Of a stretch of 64,000 nucleotides of DNA, positions 7,436 through 16,366 are shown one piece after another. The notes under the pieces are model-generated. The model did no database searches and was not told the origin of the DNA. It saw nothing but the letters and a program-made list of their open reading frames with translations. The DNA is taken from assembly GCA_002381765.1 (NCBI GenBank), contig DFXX01000085.1, forward strand, positions 34,358 through 98,357, written 5' to 3'. The translations under genes were made by a program, and so were the position numbers. The DNA comes from Bacteriovoracaceae bacterium UBA4097 (GTDB lineage Bacteria; Bdellovibrionota; Bacteriovoracia; Bacteriovoracales; Bacteriovoracaceae). Within the stretch, counting starts at the first letter, position 1. The number at the start of each line of letters is the position of its first letter.

Positions 7436-10201
7436 ATCATTTAACCGGGCCTTACGCACAGGCTGGAAAATAACCTTATCACCTTCTTTGATGGCATAAA
7501 ATTCTAAAGATTCTTTCTCTCCTTTAGTTCTCACTAAAATTTTAACGATACTACCATCGATGCCTTTGATTCTTGAATCATAAATATCTTTTAGGGTATC
7601 CAGATCATTGATTTTAAACTTTTCATACTGAGAACGACTGACATCTAGAGGGAGATTCTTCGACTCATTAGAATTTGTGAGGATAGGAAGATTCTGTGAC
7701 TCTTTATCTGAGGCCACAAGAATTGTCCCCTCACCCGATCCTTGAACATTCACACCATATTTAGATAAAAGCGCTTCATTGACCTTGGATGAGGCCACAC
7801 TTGCTCTGCGATTAGAGTTTAATGCTGAATTCTGGGTCGCTCCAGATCTTATGCCAGCAGTTGAGAAACTGCCGTCACCGACACTGGCAGGAGCACGGAT
7901 GGCACTGTCATGATTTTCACTGACTTCACTTTTATTGTTCACGACAGATCGAGAGATTCCTTGAAAACTATTATCAGAACTTTTGGCAACCGAACTTACT
8001 TCCCGAGGATTCGTAGGCTTTTCTTGCTCTTTAGTGAGCTTATCGATGAGCTTTTCATAATTCTCAGACATTTTATCTTTTTGGGCCAGCATCTGTTCCA
8101 GTAACTTCACTCTGTTCTCAAGACTAGAACGAGAAGCATCTTCTGATACCTTAGCGAGCTTTCTGCGAGATTCTACCAGCTCTTCTTCCAAAAGTTCTTT
8201 TTCACGATCGTTTTCTTCTCTAGACTTCTGAGCATCCTCCAGGGCCTTCTTACTAATGCTGGCCTGAGTTTTATCGGTCCCCACCGCGAAAGGAAGGTTC
8301 GCGTATTCAGCTTCATTCTGATTCTTTGATGCTTCTGAGACCTCGTTGATAGAAGTGGAGATATCTTTCATAATAGAAGAAAACAATCCCGGTTCTTCAG
8401 GAGCGACACTTGCGAGAGTTTCCTTATCTTGAGTAAAGAGGAGATCGGCCAGGGCCCGAGCTGCACCTCCACCTGACTTACCAACGGTGGCCACATCTTT
8501 TTCCATCTGGGCCACTTCTTCTCGGCTTAAAATTTTGTTTTTTCTATGAGTGTTCCAGATTGTTTCCGGATTAACAGCAGTGGTTTTCACGTTAGAGAAT
8601 TCATCGAACTCTAACTGCATCGGATATTGAGTAAGAAATTCTTTAAAGAGCTCCTGCTTGGAAGAACAAGTCTCTGCATTACTCTTTAACTTACAAAAGC
8701 TACTTTTGAATTGATCGAAATTTTTTACTTCTTGAGGATTGGCCTTAGACTGATAGTAGCCATTACAGATGAGATCACTTTTTTTCTGATAAAGTTGATT
8801 CTCTTTAGGGTCTGGATTGATTTCATTAATCCATTCTTTTTCAAAATCAGGAATGGCATTATCTGAAATCTTATCCTTACTTTCATCCAGCATCTTACAA
8901 TAGAGATTAAAGGATACCACACAACCGTTAAGAAGTTCGACGGATTCAGCTTCAGAGGTGAATTCACGGCTTCTCGTGCATTTCGTAATATCAAACTGAG
9001 TCTTATCCTTTACTGTTTGTGAAAGAATATCTTGAGTCAGGAACACACTGTTATCCTTCCAGTTCTTCTTATTTGTGATGTTAGCAATTTCTCTTGCATT
9101 GTCTTCGTCCACTTGCTTCTGAACAAGCTCGGTAACTTCTGGTCGCTTAAAGATAGCTGCTGATTTCTCTTCAAAAGTTTTTCTCTTATCTGATTTATTA
9201 TAGAGAACTCTGCATGCTTCATCTTTATTTAGACAATCCTTATCAGGACTCATATTCTTTTTGATGATGCCAAACAATTCATTTTTCAGGGCACCGTTGT
9301 CTTTAGCGTTAAATCCATATTTAAATAAGGGGTTCTTATTCAAGAAGACCAGTCTCGATCTTAAGGCACGAATACTTCTAGCAAGCTTCTCTTGCTCACT
9401 ACCCTGAGCATTTTTTATGATTCTTTGTCTTTGATACATCTCATTTTTGAGCTTTTCGTAATTCCAGTCATCAGGATTAAATGAAGACATTTTAGAGATG
9501 TCTTGCCAGAATTCTTTTTCACTAGGGACAAGATTATAGGAAAGAAATCCCTGCATCGAGAGACAGCTTTCTCCCTGAATTTCTTCTTCAGTCAATATCT
9601 TATCCATTTTCCCAAAATTTCTGGCCGAGTTTTTTAAGCTACTCATGATGACGCCGTTCTCATTGGAATCGAGCTTTCTTCCTAGCTCAGTCTGAGATCC
9701 ATTGTGAATGGTCGACATAAGATCAGAGAGCATCTGATCTTGCTTTTTAGTATCGGCCTTGATCATCACATTATAAATTCTATGAACATTGGTATCCAGA
9801 TGATGGGACTGAAAGAGAATGGCATCATTTTTAATGCGAAGACGATCCATCCCCTCTTCTATATTACGAGTGACATTTCTCAAGAAGATATTGGCCTCTC
9901 TATCTCGCGCCAAGGGAACGGCCGAACTGTCGATAGGAAGATTATCCATCATATCTTTAGTTAGAGGTCTGGTTCTTAAGCATTCACAGACCTGCATATC
10001 CTGCTTGAGGTATTCCTCAGGTGTAAGCTCAGCTTCACTGATATTAATAGGAGTGACCCTGCGGTCTTCAAAACAGCCCACATTCATGAAATCAAAATCG
10101 GAGCTATCTTTCTCACATGAGTATGCAGTAATAGTCGCAGCATGGGCATCTGCCATTAACATGACTATCCAAGGCATAATTAGTAAGAGTGAGCGCTTCA
10201 T
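7409..10201 (-). CDS. Large exported coiled-coil protein of unknown function
   Basis: The start at 10201 is preceded by GAAGGGGA and begins a signal peptide (MKRSLLLIMPWIVMLMADAHA), giving about 930 residues. The N-terminal half is helical and cysteine-containing (VGCFEDRR, VCECLRT, MSPDKDCLNKDEACRV, several further Cys), suggesting periplasmic disulfides. Residues near 640-740 are a long charged coiled coil (REENDREKELLEEELVESRR). A Ser/Asn-rich linker leads to a compact C-terminal domain with an FYAIKEGDKVIFQPV strand pattern. I recognise no family. It is monocistronic and by far the longest gene here. Such giant envelope proteins are common in Bdellovibrio relatives; a role in envelope structure is only a guess. 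Confidence 0.8.
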   Translation of the reverse strand: MKRSLLLIMPWIVMLMADAHAATITAYSCEKDSSDFDFMNVGCFEDRRVTPINISEAELTPEEYLKQDMQVCECLRTRPLTKDMMDNLPIDSSAVPLARDREANIFLRNVTRNIEEGMDRLRIKNDAILFQSHHLDTNVHRIYNVMIKADTKKQDQMLSDLMSTIHNGSQTELGRKLDSNENGVIMSSLKNSARNFGKMDKILTEEEIQGESCLSMQGFLSYNLVPSEKEFWQDISKMSSFNPDDWNYEKLKNEMYQRQRIIKNAQGSEQEKLARSIRALRSRLVFLNKNPLFKYGFNAKDNGALKNELFGIIKKNMSPDKDCLNKDEACRVLYNKSDKRKTFEEKSAAIFKRPEVTELVQKQVDEDNAREIANITNKKNWKDNSVFLTQDILSQTVKDKTQFDITKCTRSREFTSEAESVELLNGCVVSFNLYCKMLDESKDKISDNAIPDFEKEWINEINPDPKENQLYQKKSDLICNGYYQSKANPQEVKNFDQFKSSFCKLKSNAETCSSKQELFKEFLTQYPMQLEFDEFSNVKTTAVNPETIWNTHRKNKILSREEVAQMEKDVATVGKSGGGAARALADLLFTQDKETLASVAPEEPGLFSSIMKDISTSINEVSEASKNQNEAEYANLPFAVGTDKTQASISKKALEDAQKSREENDREKELLEEELVESRRKLAKVSEDASRSSLENRVKLLEQMLAQKDKMSENYEKLIDKLTKEQEKPTNPREVSSVAKSSDNSFQGISRSVVNNKSEVSENHDSAIRAPASVGDGSFSTAGIRSGATQNSALNSNRRASVASSKVNEALLSKYGVNVQGSGEGTILVASDKESQNLPILTNSNESKNLPLDVSRSQYEKFKINDLDTLKDIYDSRIKGIDGSIVKILVRTKGEKESLEFYAIKEGDKVIFQPVRKARLNDLKLTLPST

Positions 10202-10346
10202 CAAGTCCCCTTCAACGTACTGCTTTTCGACCAAATAAGAGATTTCTTAATTTAATATAGCCTTAAATACCTAATCTCATTACTTTGACTAATTCTTGAG
10301 CACTTAGAGCACAATTACTGCCTTGGAATGATGGCAATTCCTGAGA

Positions 10347-10362
10347 TTTTAGGTATTCTGCC
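10347..10362 (+). repeat. 16-base repeat, copy 2, overlapping the mnmD promoter region
   Basis: It is identical to 3453-3468. TATTCT at 10354-10359 lies exactly six bases before the mnmD ATG and is a good -10 candidate for a leaderless transcript. Confidence 0.45.
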
Positions 10363-10365
10363 CGT

Positions 10366-11130
10366 ATGGCACAACTACCCCCCCATCACCAATTGGTGCA
10401 AACCGATGACGGCTCCTTTACTTTATTCTCGGAAAATTTCCAGGAGGCCTGTCATTCTACCTCAGGAGCAAAAAGCGAGACGCTCCTTCATTATGTAAAA
10501 GGCTGCCGGGTTCCTGAGAGACTCTCCCCGCATTCTACCTTTACTATTCTGGAAGTGGGTTTTGGACTGGGTCTGGGATTTATGACAACCCTGGAGATCC
10601 TGGCAGATCTCCAGGGAAAATGGCACTTTCTCTCGCTGGAATTAGACCGTGATCTTGTTGAGTGGTTTAAGGAAGAAAATAAAGATCATCCCCTCTTGAG
10701 TGGGCTCACTTGGATTAAAGACAGTATCCTGGAACTTAGGGCCCCTAACTTCATCTTAACCATTCTCGTGGGAAATGCCCGGGAGACTCTCCCTCTCTAC
10801 GCTCAAGATTCTAAAATAAAATGGAATGCTATTTATCAGGATGCTTTTTCCCCCAAGAAAAATCCTATTCTCTGGACCAAGGAGTGGTTTGAGCTATTAA
10901 AACTTCACTCCGCTACCGATGTTCTTCTTTCTACCTACTCGGCCAGTAGTTCTATTAGAAAATCACTTTTTGAATCTGGCTGGATTATCCATAAGGGAGA
11001 GAAGTTTGGTCCCAAAAGGTCTAGCACCCGGGCAAGTCTAGTGGGAGAATCCGACCCTGATATTCTTCTGCAACTAGAGAGATCCCCGGTGCTCGCTCTC
11101 ACAGATGGAAATATTCTCGTAAAAGCTTAA
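10366..11130 (+). CDS. mnmD: tRNA (5-methylaminomethyl-2-thiouridine)(34)-methyltransferase, standalone
   Basis: The 254-residue protein matches the methyltransferase half of MnmC: a DGSFTLFSENFQEACHST start region, LEVGFGLGLGF as the SAM loop, and the diagnostic YQDAFSPKKNPILWT with the catalytic aspartate. It methylates nm5s2U34 of tRNA wobble positions. No FAD oxidoreductase domain follows, so it is the single-domain form found outside gammaproteobacteria. It lacks a Shine-Dalgarno; TATTCT lies six bases before the ATG. The next gene begins 7 bases later in the same direction. Confidence 0.9.
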   Translation: MAQLPPHHQLVQTDDGSFTLFSENFQEACHSTSGAKSETLLHYVKGCRVPERLSPHSTFTILEVGFGLGLGFMTTLEILADLQGKWHFLSLELDRDLVEWFKEENKDHPLLSGLTWIKDSILELRAPNFILTILVGNARETLPLYAQDSKIKWNAIYQDAFSPKKNPILWTKEWFELLKLHSATDVLLSTYSASSSIRKSLFESGWIIHKGEKFGPKRSSTRASLVGESDPDILLQLERSPVLALTDGNILVKA

Positions 11131-11137
11131 GGAAATT

Positions 11138-12085
11138 ATGAAAAACATTTGCTCACTTCTCCCCATTGAGTACCCTATTATTCAGGCCGGAATGGTCTGG
11201 GTCTCCGGTGGAAAGCTCGCAGCGGCGGCGGCCAATGCAGGAATTTTGGGAGTCATTGGTGCAGGATCCATGAAGCCAGAACTTCTCGAAGAACATTTAA
11301 AAAAGGCCATCGCTCTCACTAATCATCCCGAAAGATTGGCCGTGAATGTGCCTCTTCTGTATGAGAAGACCAAAGAGCAAATCGAAATATCGCTCAAACT
11401 GGGAATTAAGATTTTCATCACCTCTGCCGGATCTCCCAAGACCTATACTAGTTGGCTCAAGGATCAGGGATGTATTGTGATTCATGTTACATCTAGTCCG
11501 GAGCTGGCCCAAAAGTGCGAAGCAGCTGGATGTGACGCCGTTATAGCCGAAGGTTTTGAGGCCGGAGGTCATAATGGTCGGGACGAAATAACTACCATGG
11601 TGCTTATTCCACAAGTCGTCGATGCAGTGAAAATTCCTGTTATTGCTGCCGGTGGTTTAGGTGATGGGAGGGCCATTGCTGCAGCGATGTGCCTGGGAGC
11701 TCAAGGAGTACAACTAGGAACTCGATTTGTGGCCACTCAAGAATCAAGTGCTCACGAAAATTTTAAAGAGGCCATTCTGAAATCTACTCCTGGTAGCACC
11801 ATGCTTATGATGAAGAGTGTGGTTCCGGTCAGGCTTTTCAAAAATAAATTCTATGAAGATGTGAGGCGGCTTGAAGAAAGTGGGGCAACTAGAGATGAAC
11901 TCATAAAGCTCTTGGGTCATGGCCGAGCGAAAAAGGGAATGCTTGAGGGAGATATGGAAGAAGGAGAGATTGAGATTGGACAGGTATCAGCTCTTGTTAA
12001 AGATATTCCCACTGTTAAAGAACTAGTGGAGCGACTGATAACAGAACAAAGACAAGCTCTCCCTCCGACAGGTCGATTTTTTTAG
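11138..12085 (+). CDS. FMN-dependent nitronate monooxygenase / FabK-like oxidoreductase
   Basis: The 315-residue TIM-barrel flavoprotein starts ICSLLPIEYPIIQAGM, the standard opening of the 2-nitropropane dioxygenase family. It carries AEGFEAGGHNG (FMN phosphate and catalytic histidine region) and VIAAGGLGDGRAIAAAMCLGAQGVQLGTRF split over the phosphate-binding strands. The family includes nitronate monooxygenase and the enoyl-ACP reductase FabK; the sequence alone does not separate them. AAGGAAAT precedes the ATG and it follows mnmD by 7 bases. Its last 4 bases overlap the convergent htpX. Confidence 0.85.
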   Translation: MKNICSLLPIEYPIIQAGMVWVSGGKLAAAAANAGILGVIGAGSMKPELLEEHLKKAIALTNHPERLAVNVPLLYEKTKEQIEISLKLGIKIFITSAGSPKTYTSWLKDQGCIVIHVTSSPELAQKCEAAGCDAVIAEGFEAGGHNGRDEITTMVLIPQVVDAVKIPVIAAGGLGDGRAIAAAMCLGAQGVQLGTRFVATQESSAHENFKEAILKSTPGSTMLMMKSVVPVRLFKNKFYEDVRRLEESGATRDELIKLLGHGRAKKGMLEGDMEEGEIEIGQVSALVKDIPTVKELVERLITEQRQALPPTGRFF

Positions 12086-12972
12086 TAAGCACGCTCCAGG
12101 GCCGCGATGCGATCTTCTAAACTTGGATGAGTTGAAAGAAAACTCATGAGTCCTTTTTTAGAAGAAATTTTCATGGCCTTAATGGCATCCTGGGAATCAT
12201 CAAGAAGATCCACCTTCTGCTGAAGCCTCTTAAGAGCAGCAACCATCTTTTGCTTACCAGCAAACTGGGCCCCACCCTTATCAGCACGAAACTCACGAAC
12301 TCTTGAGAAGTAGGCCACTACAAACATCCCGAGAAATGAGAAGAGAACTTCACACACCATGACAGTTATGTGGTAAGCAAAGCCTGAAGTCACCGGACGG
12401 TCATCGTCACGATCTCCCGCCATAGCTTGGTTAAGGGCAAAAGCAGCAATACGAGCAAAGAACATCACAAAAGCGTTCACGACTCCTTGAATTAGGGCCA
12501 TGGTGACCATATCACCATTGGCCACATGAGCGATCTCATGGGCAAGAACTCCTTCCACTTCCTCAGCATTCATCTGATTAAGGAGACCAGTAGAGACTGC
12601 TACTAGAGAATTGTTCTTAGAAGGACCAGTGGCAAAGGCATTTACTTCAGGGGACTGGTAGACTCCAACCTCTGGCATTTTTTCGATACCGGCCGCACGG
12701 GCCAGAAGATGCACCTTACGAACAAGCTCACCATACTGACCACGATCGTCTACGATCTGAACCCCCATCATCCGCTTGGCCATAAACTTTGAGAGCATCA
12801 GAGAGATTCCCGAGCCCACAAACCCCCATACTAAACAGAATACCATGAGGGCAGAATAATTAATTCCGGCCGCTGTGAGATAGTGATTTACTCCCAGCAC
12901 CGAAAGCACGATGGAGACGGAAACCAGGACTAAAATATTAGTCAAAACAAAAAGAAAGAAGCGCTTAAACAT
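12082..12972 (-). CDS. htpX: Membrane zinc metalloprotease HtpX
   Basis: The 296-residue protein has the HtpX plan: two N-terminal membrane spans (about 5-28 and 36-60), HEIAHVANGD at 145-154 with two zinc histidines and the catalytic glutamate, two further spans (about 160-180 and 190-215), and FRADKGGAQF near 228 that supplies the third ligand. It degrades damaged membrane proteins at the cytoplasmic face. AAGAGGT precedes the start. The 233-base region upstream holds no gene. Confidence 0.95.
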   Translation of the reverse strand: MFKRFFLFVLTNILVLVSVSIVLSVLGVNHYLTAAGINYSALMVFCLVWGFVGSGISLMLSKFMAKRMMGVQIVDDRGQYGELVRKVHLLARAAGIEKMPEVGVYQSPEVNAFATGPSKNNSLVAVSTGLLNQMNAEEVEGVLAHEIAHVANGDMVTMALIQGVVNAFVMFFARIAAFALNQAMAGDRDDDRPVTSGFAYHITVMVCEVLFSFLGMFVVAYFSRVREFRADKGGAQFAGKQKMVAALKRLQQKVDLLDDSQDAIKAMKISSKKGLMSFLSTHPSLEDRIAALERAY

Positions 12973-13133
12973 TGTTTTTACCTCTTAAAATGTCTAGGAA
13001 CACTCTAAAGGTAATCCTTTTTTTAACAGCGTCAAGGGTAACTGGCACCGAGGGTCGCGATTAATAGCTTCAAGAAGGCTAAACTCAATTGATTCTAAGG
13101 TGATATGACGCCCCGGATCAATAAAGCAAATAG

Positions 13134-13169
13134 CTAACAAATCTTGTCGGAAAGAGTGACAATTGTTAG
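13134..13169 (+). promoter_or_regulatory. Bulged hairpin upstream of the L,D-transpeptidase-like gene
   Basis: CTAACAA (13134-13140) pairs with TTGTTAG (13163-13169), and inside it TTGTC (13144-13148) pairs with GACAA (13158-13162), giving a 12-bp stem with a three-base bulge. It lies 36 bases before the start codon. It could be a 5'-UTR element or an operator. Confidence 0.35.
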
Positions 13170-13205
13170 GCTCATAAAATCTTAAAAATTAAAAGGATTT
13201 GATTC

Positions 13206-14435
13206 ATGAAACACTGGATATATCTCGTCGTTTTCGCTTTTATTACTCCAGTTCTCGCGGCTGAAACTCCGGACGTCTTAGAAGAAACTCTTTATCATAA
13301 CTTCCGCCAACATATAAAAACAGATGTTCAATCCAAATCTGCTGTGGGCATTGTTCCCTTTGAGCAATCTCTTTTTGTAGATGCTCTTTGGGATATGCTG
13401 GATGAGGACTCCCATGAGGCCAGAAAAGTTCTGGGTCAGATTGAACCCTTTCACTATGATCTTATCCAAAGACTTAGAGTTGAGATCTTAAAACTTAAGT
13501 ATGAGAAAGCAATTCATCTCTCAGCTGAACTCGTTGCTGAATTAGAAAATACTCTCAGAGCACCTGAGGTAGAGACCAAGCTTATCTATACTCTCGCGGC
13601 CTATGAGGAAGAACTCTTGAGTGCAGGGCATAGTGATCTTATCAATCTCGCTAAAAATCACGCTCAGTATTTTGACATTGAGCAGGATCAGGAAAAGAAA
13701 AGAGAACTTAATAAGAATGTCATCGCAGATCTCTTTTACGACTCTCCCGATGTTACTACCTATATGAATGGAGAGTACGTAAACAGTGTTAAGATTTTTA
13801 TGTTCTGTCGAACCAACAGACTCTATCCATGCCTTATGGTTATGCGAGATATCCATGGCCGAGCTGTAAGAAATGGAGATGGCTCACTTTGGACTCATAA
13901 ATCTCTGGCCTCTTCGGCCCGAGGGCTTCCAAGCTACACCAGAAATGGAAATACGCCGGCCGGAGTTTGGACCATTGACTCTGTTATGCCTTATGCGGAT
14001 CAACAGATCTCTTTTGGAAAGTTTAGAAGAATGATTATTAACTTCATTCCTAAATCTCAGAATGAACGCTTGATAAAGTCCCTCCTTCCAGAGAGCTCAC
14101 ATTCTGAAGACTGGTGGCACCAAACCCTTACCGCCCGTGATATTGGAAGAAACCTTTTCCGCATTCATGGAACGGGTAAGAGAAATATAGACCCTACGAC
14201 TCCCTATTATCCCTTCATGAGAACCAGTGGTTGCATCGCTCAGAGAGAAAACACCTACGAAGAGACGACTTTCAGAGATCAGAGAGTTCTCTTAGATACC
14301 ATTATGGAATCCATGGATCTGACCCCTGATTTTTCTAATGAAGTTAAAGTAAAAGGCATTCTTTACGTAATGGAAGTGGATGACCAAAACCGCGCGGTCG
14401 ATGCTGATGATCTCTTTCAATGGGGAATTGAGTGA
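13206..14435 (+). CDS. Exported L,D-transpeptidase (YkuD)-like protein
   Basis: A signal peptide (MKHWIYLVVFAFITPVLA) is followed by a helical region of about 190 residues and a catalytic domain. That domain shows NTPAGVWTID, LFRIHGTGKR (conserved histidine) and RTSGCIAQREN, whose SxGC is the YkuD nucleophile motif. Such enzymes make or edit 3-3 crosslinks, or attach proteins, in peptidoglycan. Predatory relatives encode many for remodelling their own and the prey wall. AAAAGGAT precedes the ATG. Its stop overlaps the next GTG start as GTGA. The catalytic motifs are clear but the surrounding sequence is divergent. Confidence 0.8.
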   Translation: MKHWIYLVVFAFITPVLAAETPDVLEETLYHNFRQHIKTDVQSKSAVGIVPFEQSLFVDALWDMLDEDSHEARKVLGQIEPFHYDLIQRLRVEILKLKYEKAIHLSAELVAELENTLRAPEVETKLIYTLAAYEEELLSAGHSDLINLAKNHAQYFDIEQDQEKKRELNKNVIADLFYDSPDVTTYMNGEYVNSVKIFMFCRTNRLYPCLMVMRDIHGRAVRNGDGSLWTHKSLASSARGLPSYTRNGNTPAGVWTIDSVMPYADQQISFGKFRRMIINFIPKSQNERLIKSLLPESSHSEDWWHQTLTARDIGRNLFRIHGTGKRNIDPTTPYYPFMRTSGCIAQRENTYEETTFRDQRVLLDTIMESMDLTPDFSNEVKVKGILYVMEVDDQNRAVDADDLFQWGIE

Positions 14436-15313
14436 TCACGAAGGATCTTCCTCATTATGAGCTCCTGGATTCAGGGCTTGGTCGAAAGCTTGAAATTATC
14501 TCAGGGGTAAAGGTCATTAGACCTAGCCCCCAGGCCATCTGGAAGCCAGAACTTTCGGAGAAAGAATGGTCCCAGGCAACTTCTCAGTGCCTGCGTACCA
14601 AGGATGGTGGTGGTAAATGGGAGCACTCTAAGAATCCTCCCGAGAATCATATTCTGCCTTTTGAGATTGATGGTAAGACCCTGCGTTTTCGCTTGAAGTT
14701 TACTTCCTTTGGTCATTGCGGAGTTTTCTTTGAACAGGTTCCTGTCTGGAACTGGCTCTATAACGAAGTTAAGTTCTTAAAGGAAAAGCTTGGCCGAGCT
14801 CCCAAGGTCATAAATCTTTTTGGTTATACGGGATGCGCGAGTCTTGTTATGGCAGCAGCTGGTGCCGAGGTCTTTCATGTAGATAGTTCTAAGGGTGTAC
14901 TGGATTGGGGAAAAGATTCTCAGGCATTAAGCCGACTGGATGCAAAATCTATTCGTTGGGTGCAAGAAGATGCTCAGGCCTTCCTTAGGCACTCCTTCAA
15001 AAAGAATTTCATCTATGATGGCATCCTCGCCGATCCACCAAGCTGGGGACACGGAGTCAAAAAAGAAGTCTGGGACTTTGAAAAGCATATCCATCTGCTC
15101 ATCGAGGCCATGCTTCATGTGCTGAATCGAGAGAATAGTTTCCTCTTTCTTTCAAGCCATACTCAAGGTGTTCAATCAGAAGCGCTCAAAAATATTCTGC
15201 ATGATTCCCGTTGGAAAGATATTTCTCCCGGGGAGTTAGGGGTTAAACATAAGAATGATTCACGGATTTTACCTGCGGGAATTTATTCAACTGCCAGAAG
15301 CTATCGCCACTAA
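14432..15313 (+). CDS. RlmI/RlmK-family SAM-dependent RNA methyltransferase
   Basis: The 293-residue protein starts at a GTG that overlaps the preceding stop. It has NLFGYTGCASLVMAAAG (SAM motif I with the NLF-YTG signature of COG1092 rRNA methyltransferases), FHVDSSKGVLDW, and ADPPSWGHG as motif IV. It lacks the N-terminal PUA domain of RlmI, so it is a catalytic-domain-only member. The likely product is a methylated base in rRNA; the position is unknown. Its coupling to a cell-wall enzyme is probably only transcriptional. Confidence 0.78.
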   Translation: MITKDLPHYELLDSGLGRKLEIISGVKVIRPSPQAIWKPELSEKEWSQATSQCLRTKDGGGKWEHSKNPPENHILPFEIDGKTLRFRLKFTSFGHCGVFFEQVPVWNWLYNEVKFLKEKLGRAPKVINLFGYTGCASLVMAAAGAEVFHVDSSKGVLDWGKDSQALSRLDAKSIRWVQEDAQAFLRHSFKKNFIYDGILADPPSWGHGVKKEVWDFEKHIHLLIEAMLHVLNRENSFLFLSSHTQGVQSEALKNILHDSRWKDISPGELGVKHKNDSRILPAGIYSTARSYRH

Positions 15314-15314
15314 A

Positions 15315-16343
15315 CTACTTACCAAGCTTAAGCTCTATTCCTGTCTCATAGACTGGTTCTTTGTCCTCTGAGGAAATATCACGGACGCGACCAAAGAGCT
15401 TAACCCCGTTTTTATTGGTATACTCAAACCCCACCTCAGCATCGTCACTTTTCTCGCGAGCTTCCCTATATCCATTGCCCCGCGCCCTATAGCTTGTAAA
15501 GATCATAACCTGGGCATTATCCGGAGCGCTGATATTGATTCCCGTGGTGAGTTTGGCGTCCTGGCCTTCATGCTTACCAAGGTACTCCACTTGGGTAAAA
15601 CTTTTTACATTTTCATTTATAGGAGCATCGATTCTTGCTCCTGCACTGACTTTATCAAAGTTTAATTTTACTTTTTCTTCAGTTTCCTTCTTTTTATTAG
15701 AACTCAATTCCACATAATCGGTAGTATGACTGGCCTGAATGGAGCTCGTGAGCACGGCCGTCCCAAGTTTTTGCCTCATCTCAACGCGGTTAATCCAGTC
15801 TACTTCTACGCCGGCCCCCATCTCGATGAGTTCATTCGGATTTTTTTCCAATTCCACCGCATAACTCGCCTCTGCGGTTACCCCCGAGTTCACTTTAATC
15901 TGTGTCTCTGGTGCCACGTATTTGATGACATCGGTATTTGTTCCTTCTGCAAAACTAGCAACAAACTTTTTATCACCACCACTGGCGACATCTCTCAAAG
16001 TAGTTTGGGCCTTATTCACCAGCACTTCTGCTAATTCATTCTTATGCTGGGCCACCACGAAAGTAGATTTGACATTGTCTTCGGCCACTACAATGACCTT
16101 GTAGCGCTGATTTTTAGGCTTATATTTGTGGGGATTTTCTAAACAAGTTTGGGATGAGCTTAAATACTTCTGGGCCATGAGGGATTGAAGATATTCTTCA
16201 GGAATGCCTTCAGAAGATGGCTTCTTTAAGAAGTCATCGACCGCCTGCTCTCCCAGAACATGATTAATTTTAGCAATGTCTTCTGTGAAAACTTGAGCAT
16301 AAGCAGGAGTGATGAGAAATAAGCAAAAAAGCGCTTTCCACAT
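15315..16343 (-). CDS. Exported protein with beta-strand-rich C-terminal half, probably outer membrane
   Basis: A signal peptide (MWKALFCLFLITPAYA) leads to about 325 residues. The first 120 are mixed. From about residue 150 the sequence alternates hydrophobic and polar residues in short strands ending in YETGIELKLGK, the look of a small beta-barrel. I do not recognise a family. GATAAG lies six bases before the ATG and GGAG only three bases before it, so a leaderless mRNA is possible. It ends one base from the convergent methyltransferase. Confidence 0.65.
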   Translation of the reverse strand: MWKALFCLFLITPAYAQVFTEDIAKINHVLGEQAVDDFLKKPSSEGIPEEYLQSLMAQKYLSSSQTCLENPHKYKPKNQRYKVIVVAEDNVKSTFVVAQHKNELAEVLVNKAQTTLRDVASGGDKKFVASFAEGTNTDVIKYVAPETQIKVNSGVTAEASYAVELEKNPNELIEMGAGVEVDWINRVEMRQKLGTAVLTSSIQASHTTDYVELSSNKKKETEEKVKLNFDKVSAGARIDAPINENVKSFTQVEYLGKHEGQDAKLTTGINISAPDNAQVMIFTSYRARGNGYREAREKSDDAEVGFEYTNKNGVKLFGRVRDISSEDKEPVYETGIELKLGK

Positions 16344-16349
16344 GCACTC

Positions 16350-16355
16350 CTTATC
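16350..16355 (-). promoter_or_regulatory. -10-like hexamer six bases before a start codon
   Basis: On the minus strand GATAAG is followed by GAGTGC and the ATG at 16343. It also reads as CCGATAA, like a FliA -10. Confidence 0.3.
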
Positions 16356-16366
16356 GGATCGATCGG

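Noticed and set aside
9819..10238. Plus-strand frame opposite the start of the giant exported protein
   Set aside because: It is a shadow of the signal peptide region; the minus-strand gene has the ribosome site and the signal peptide.
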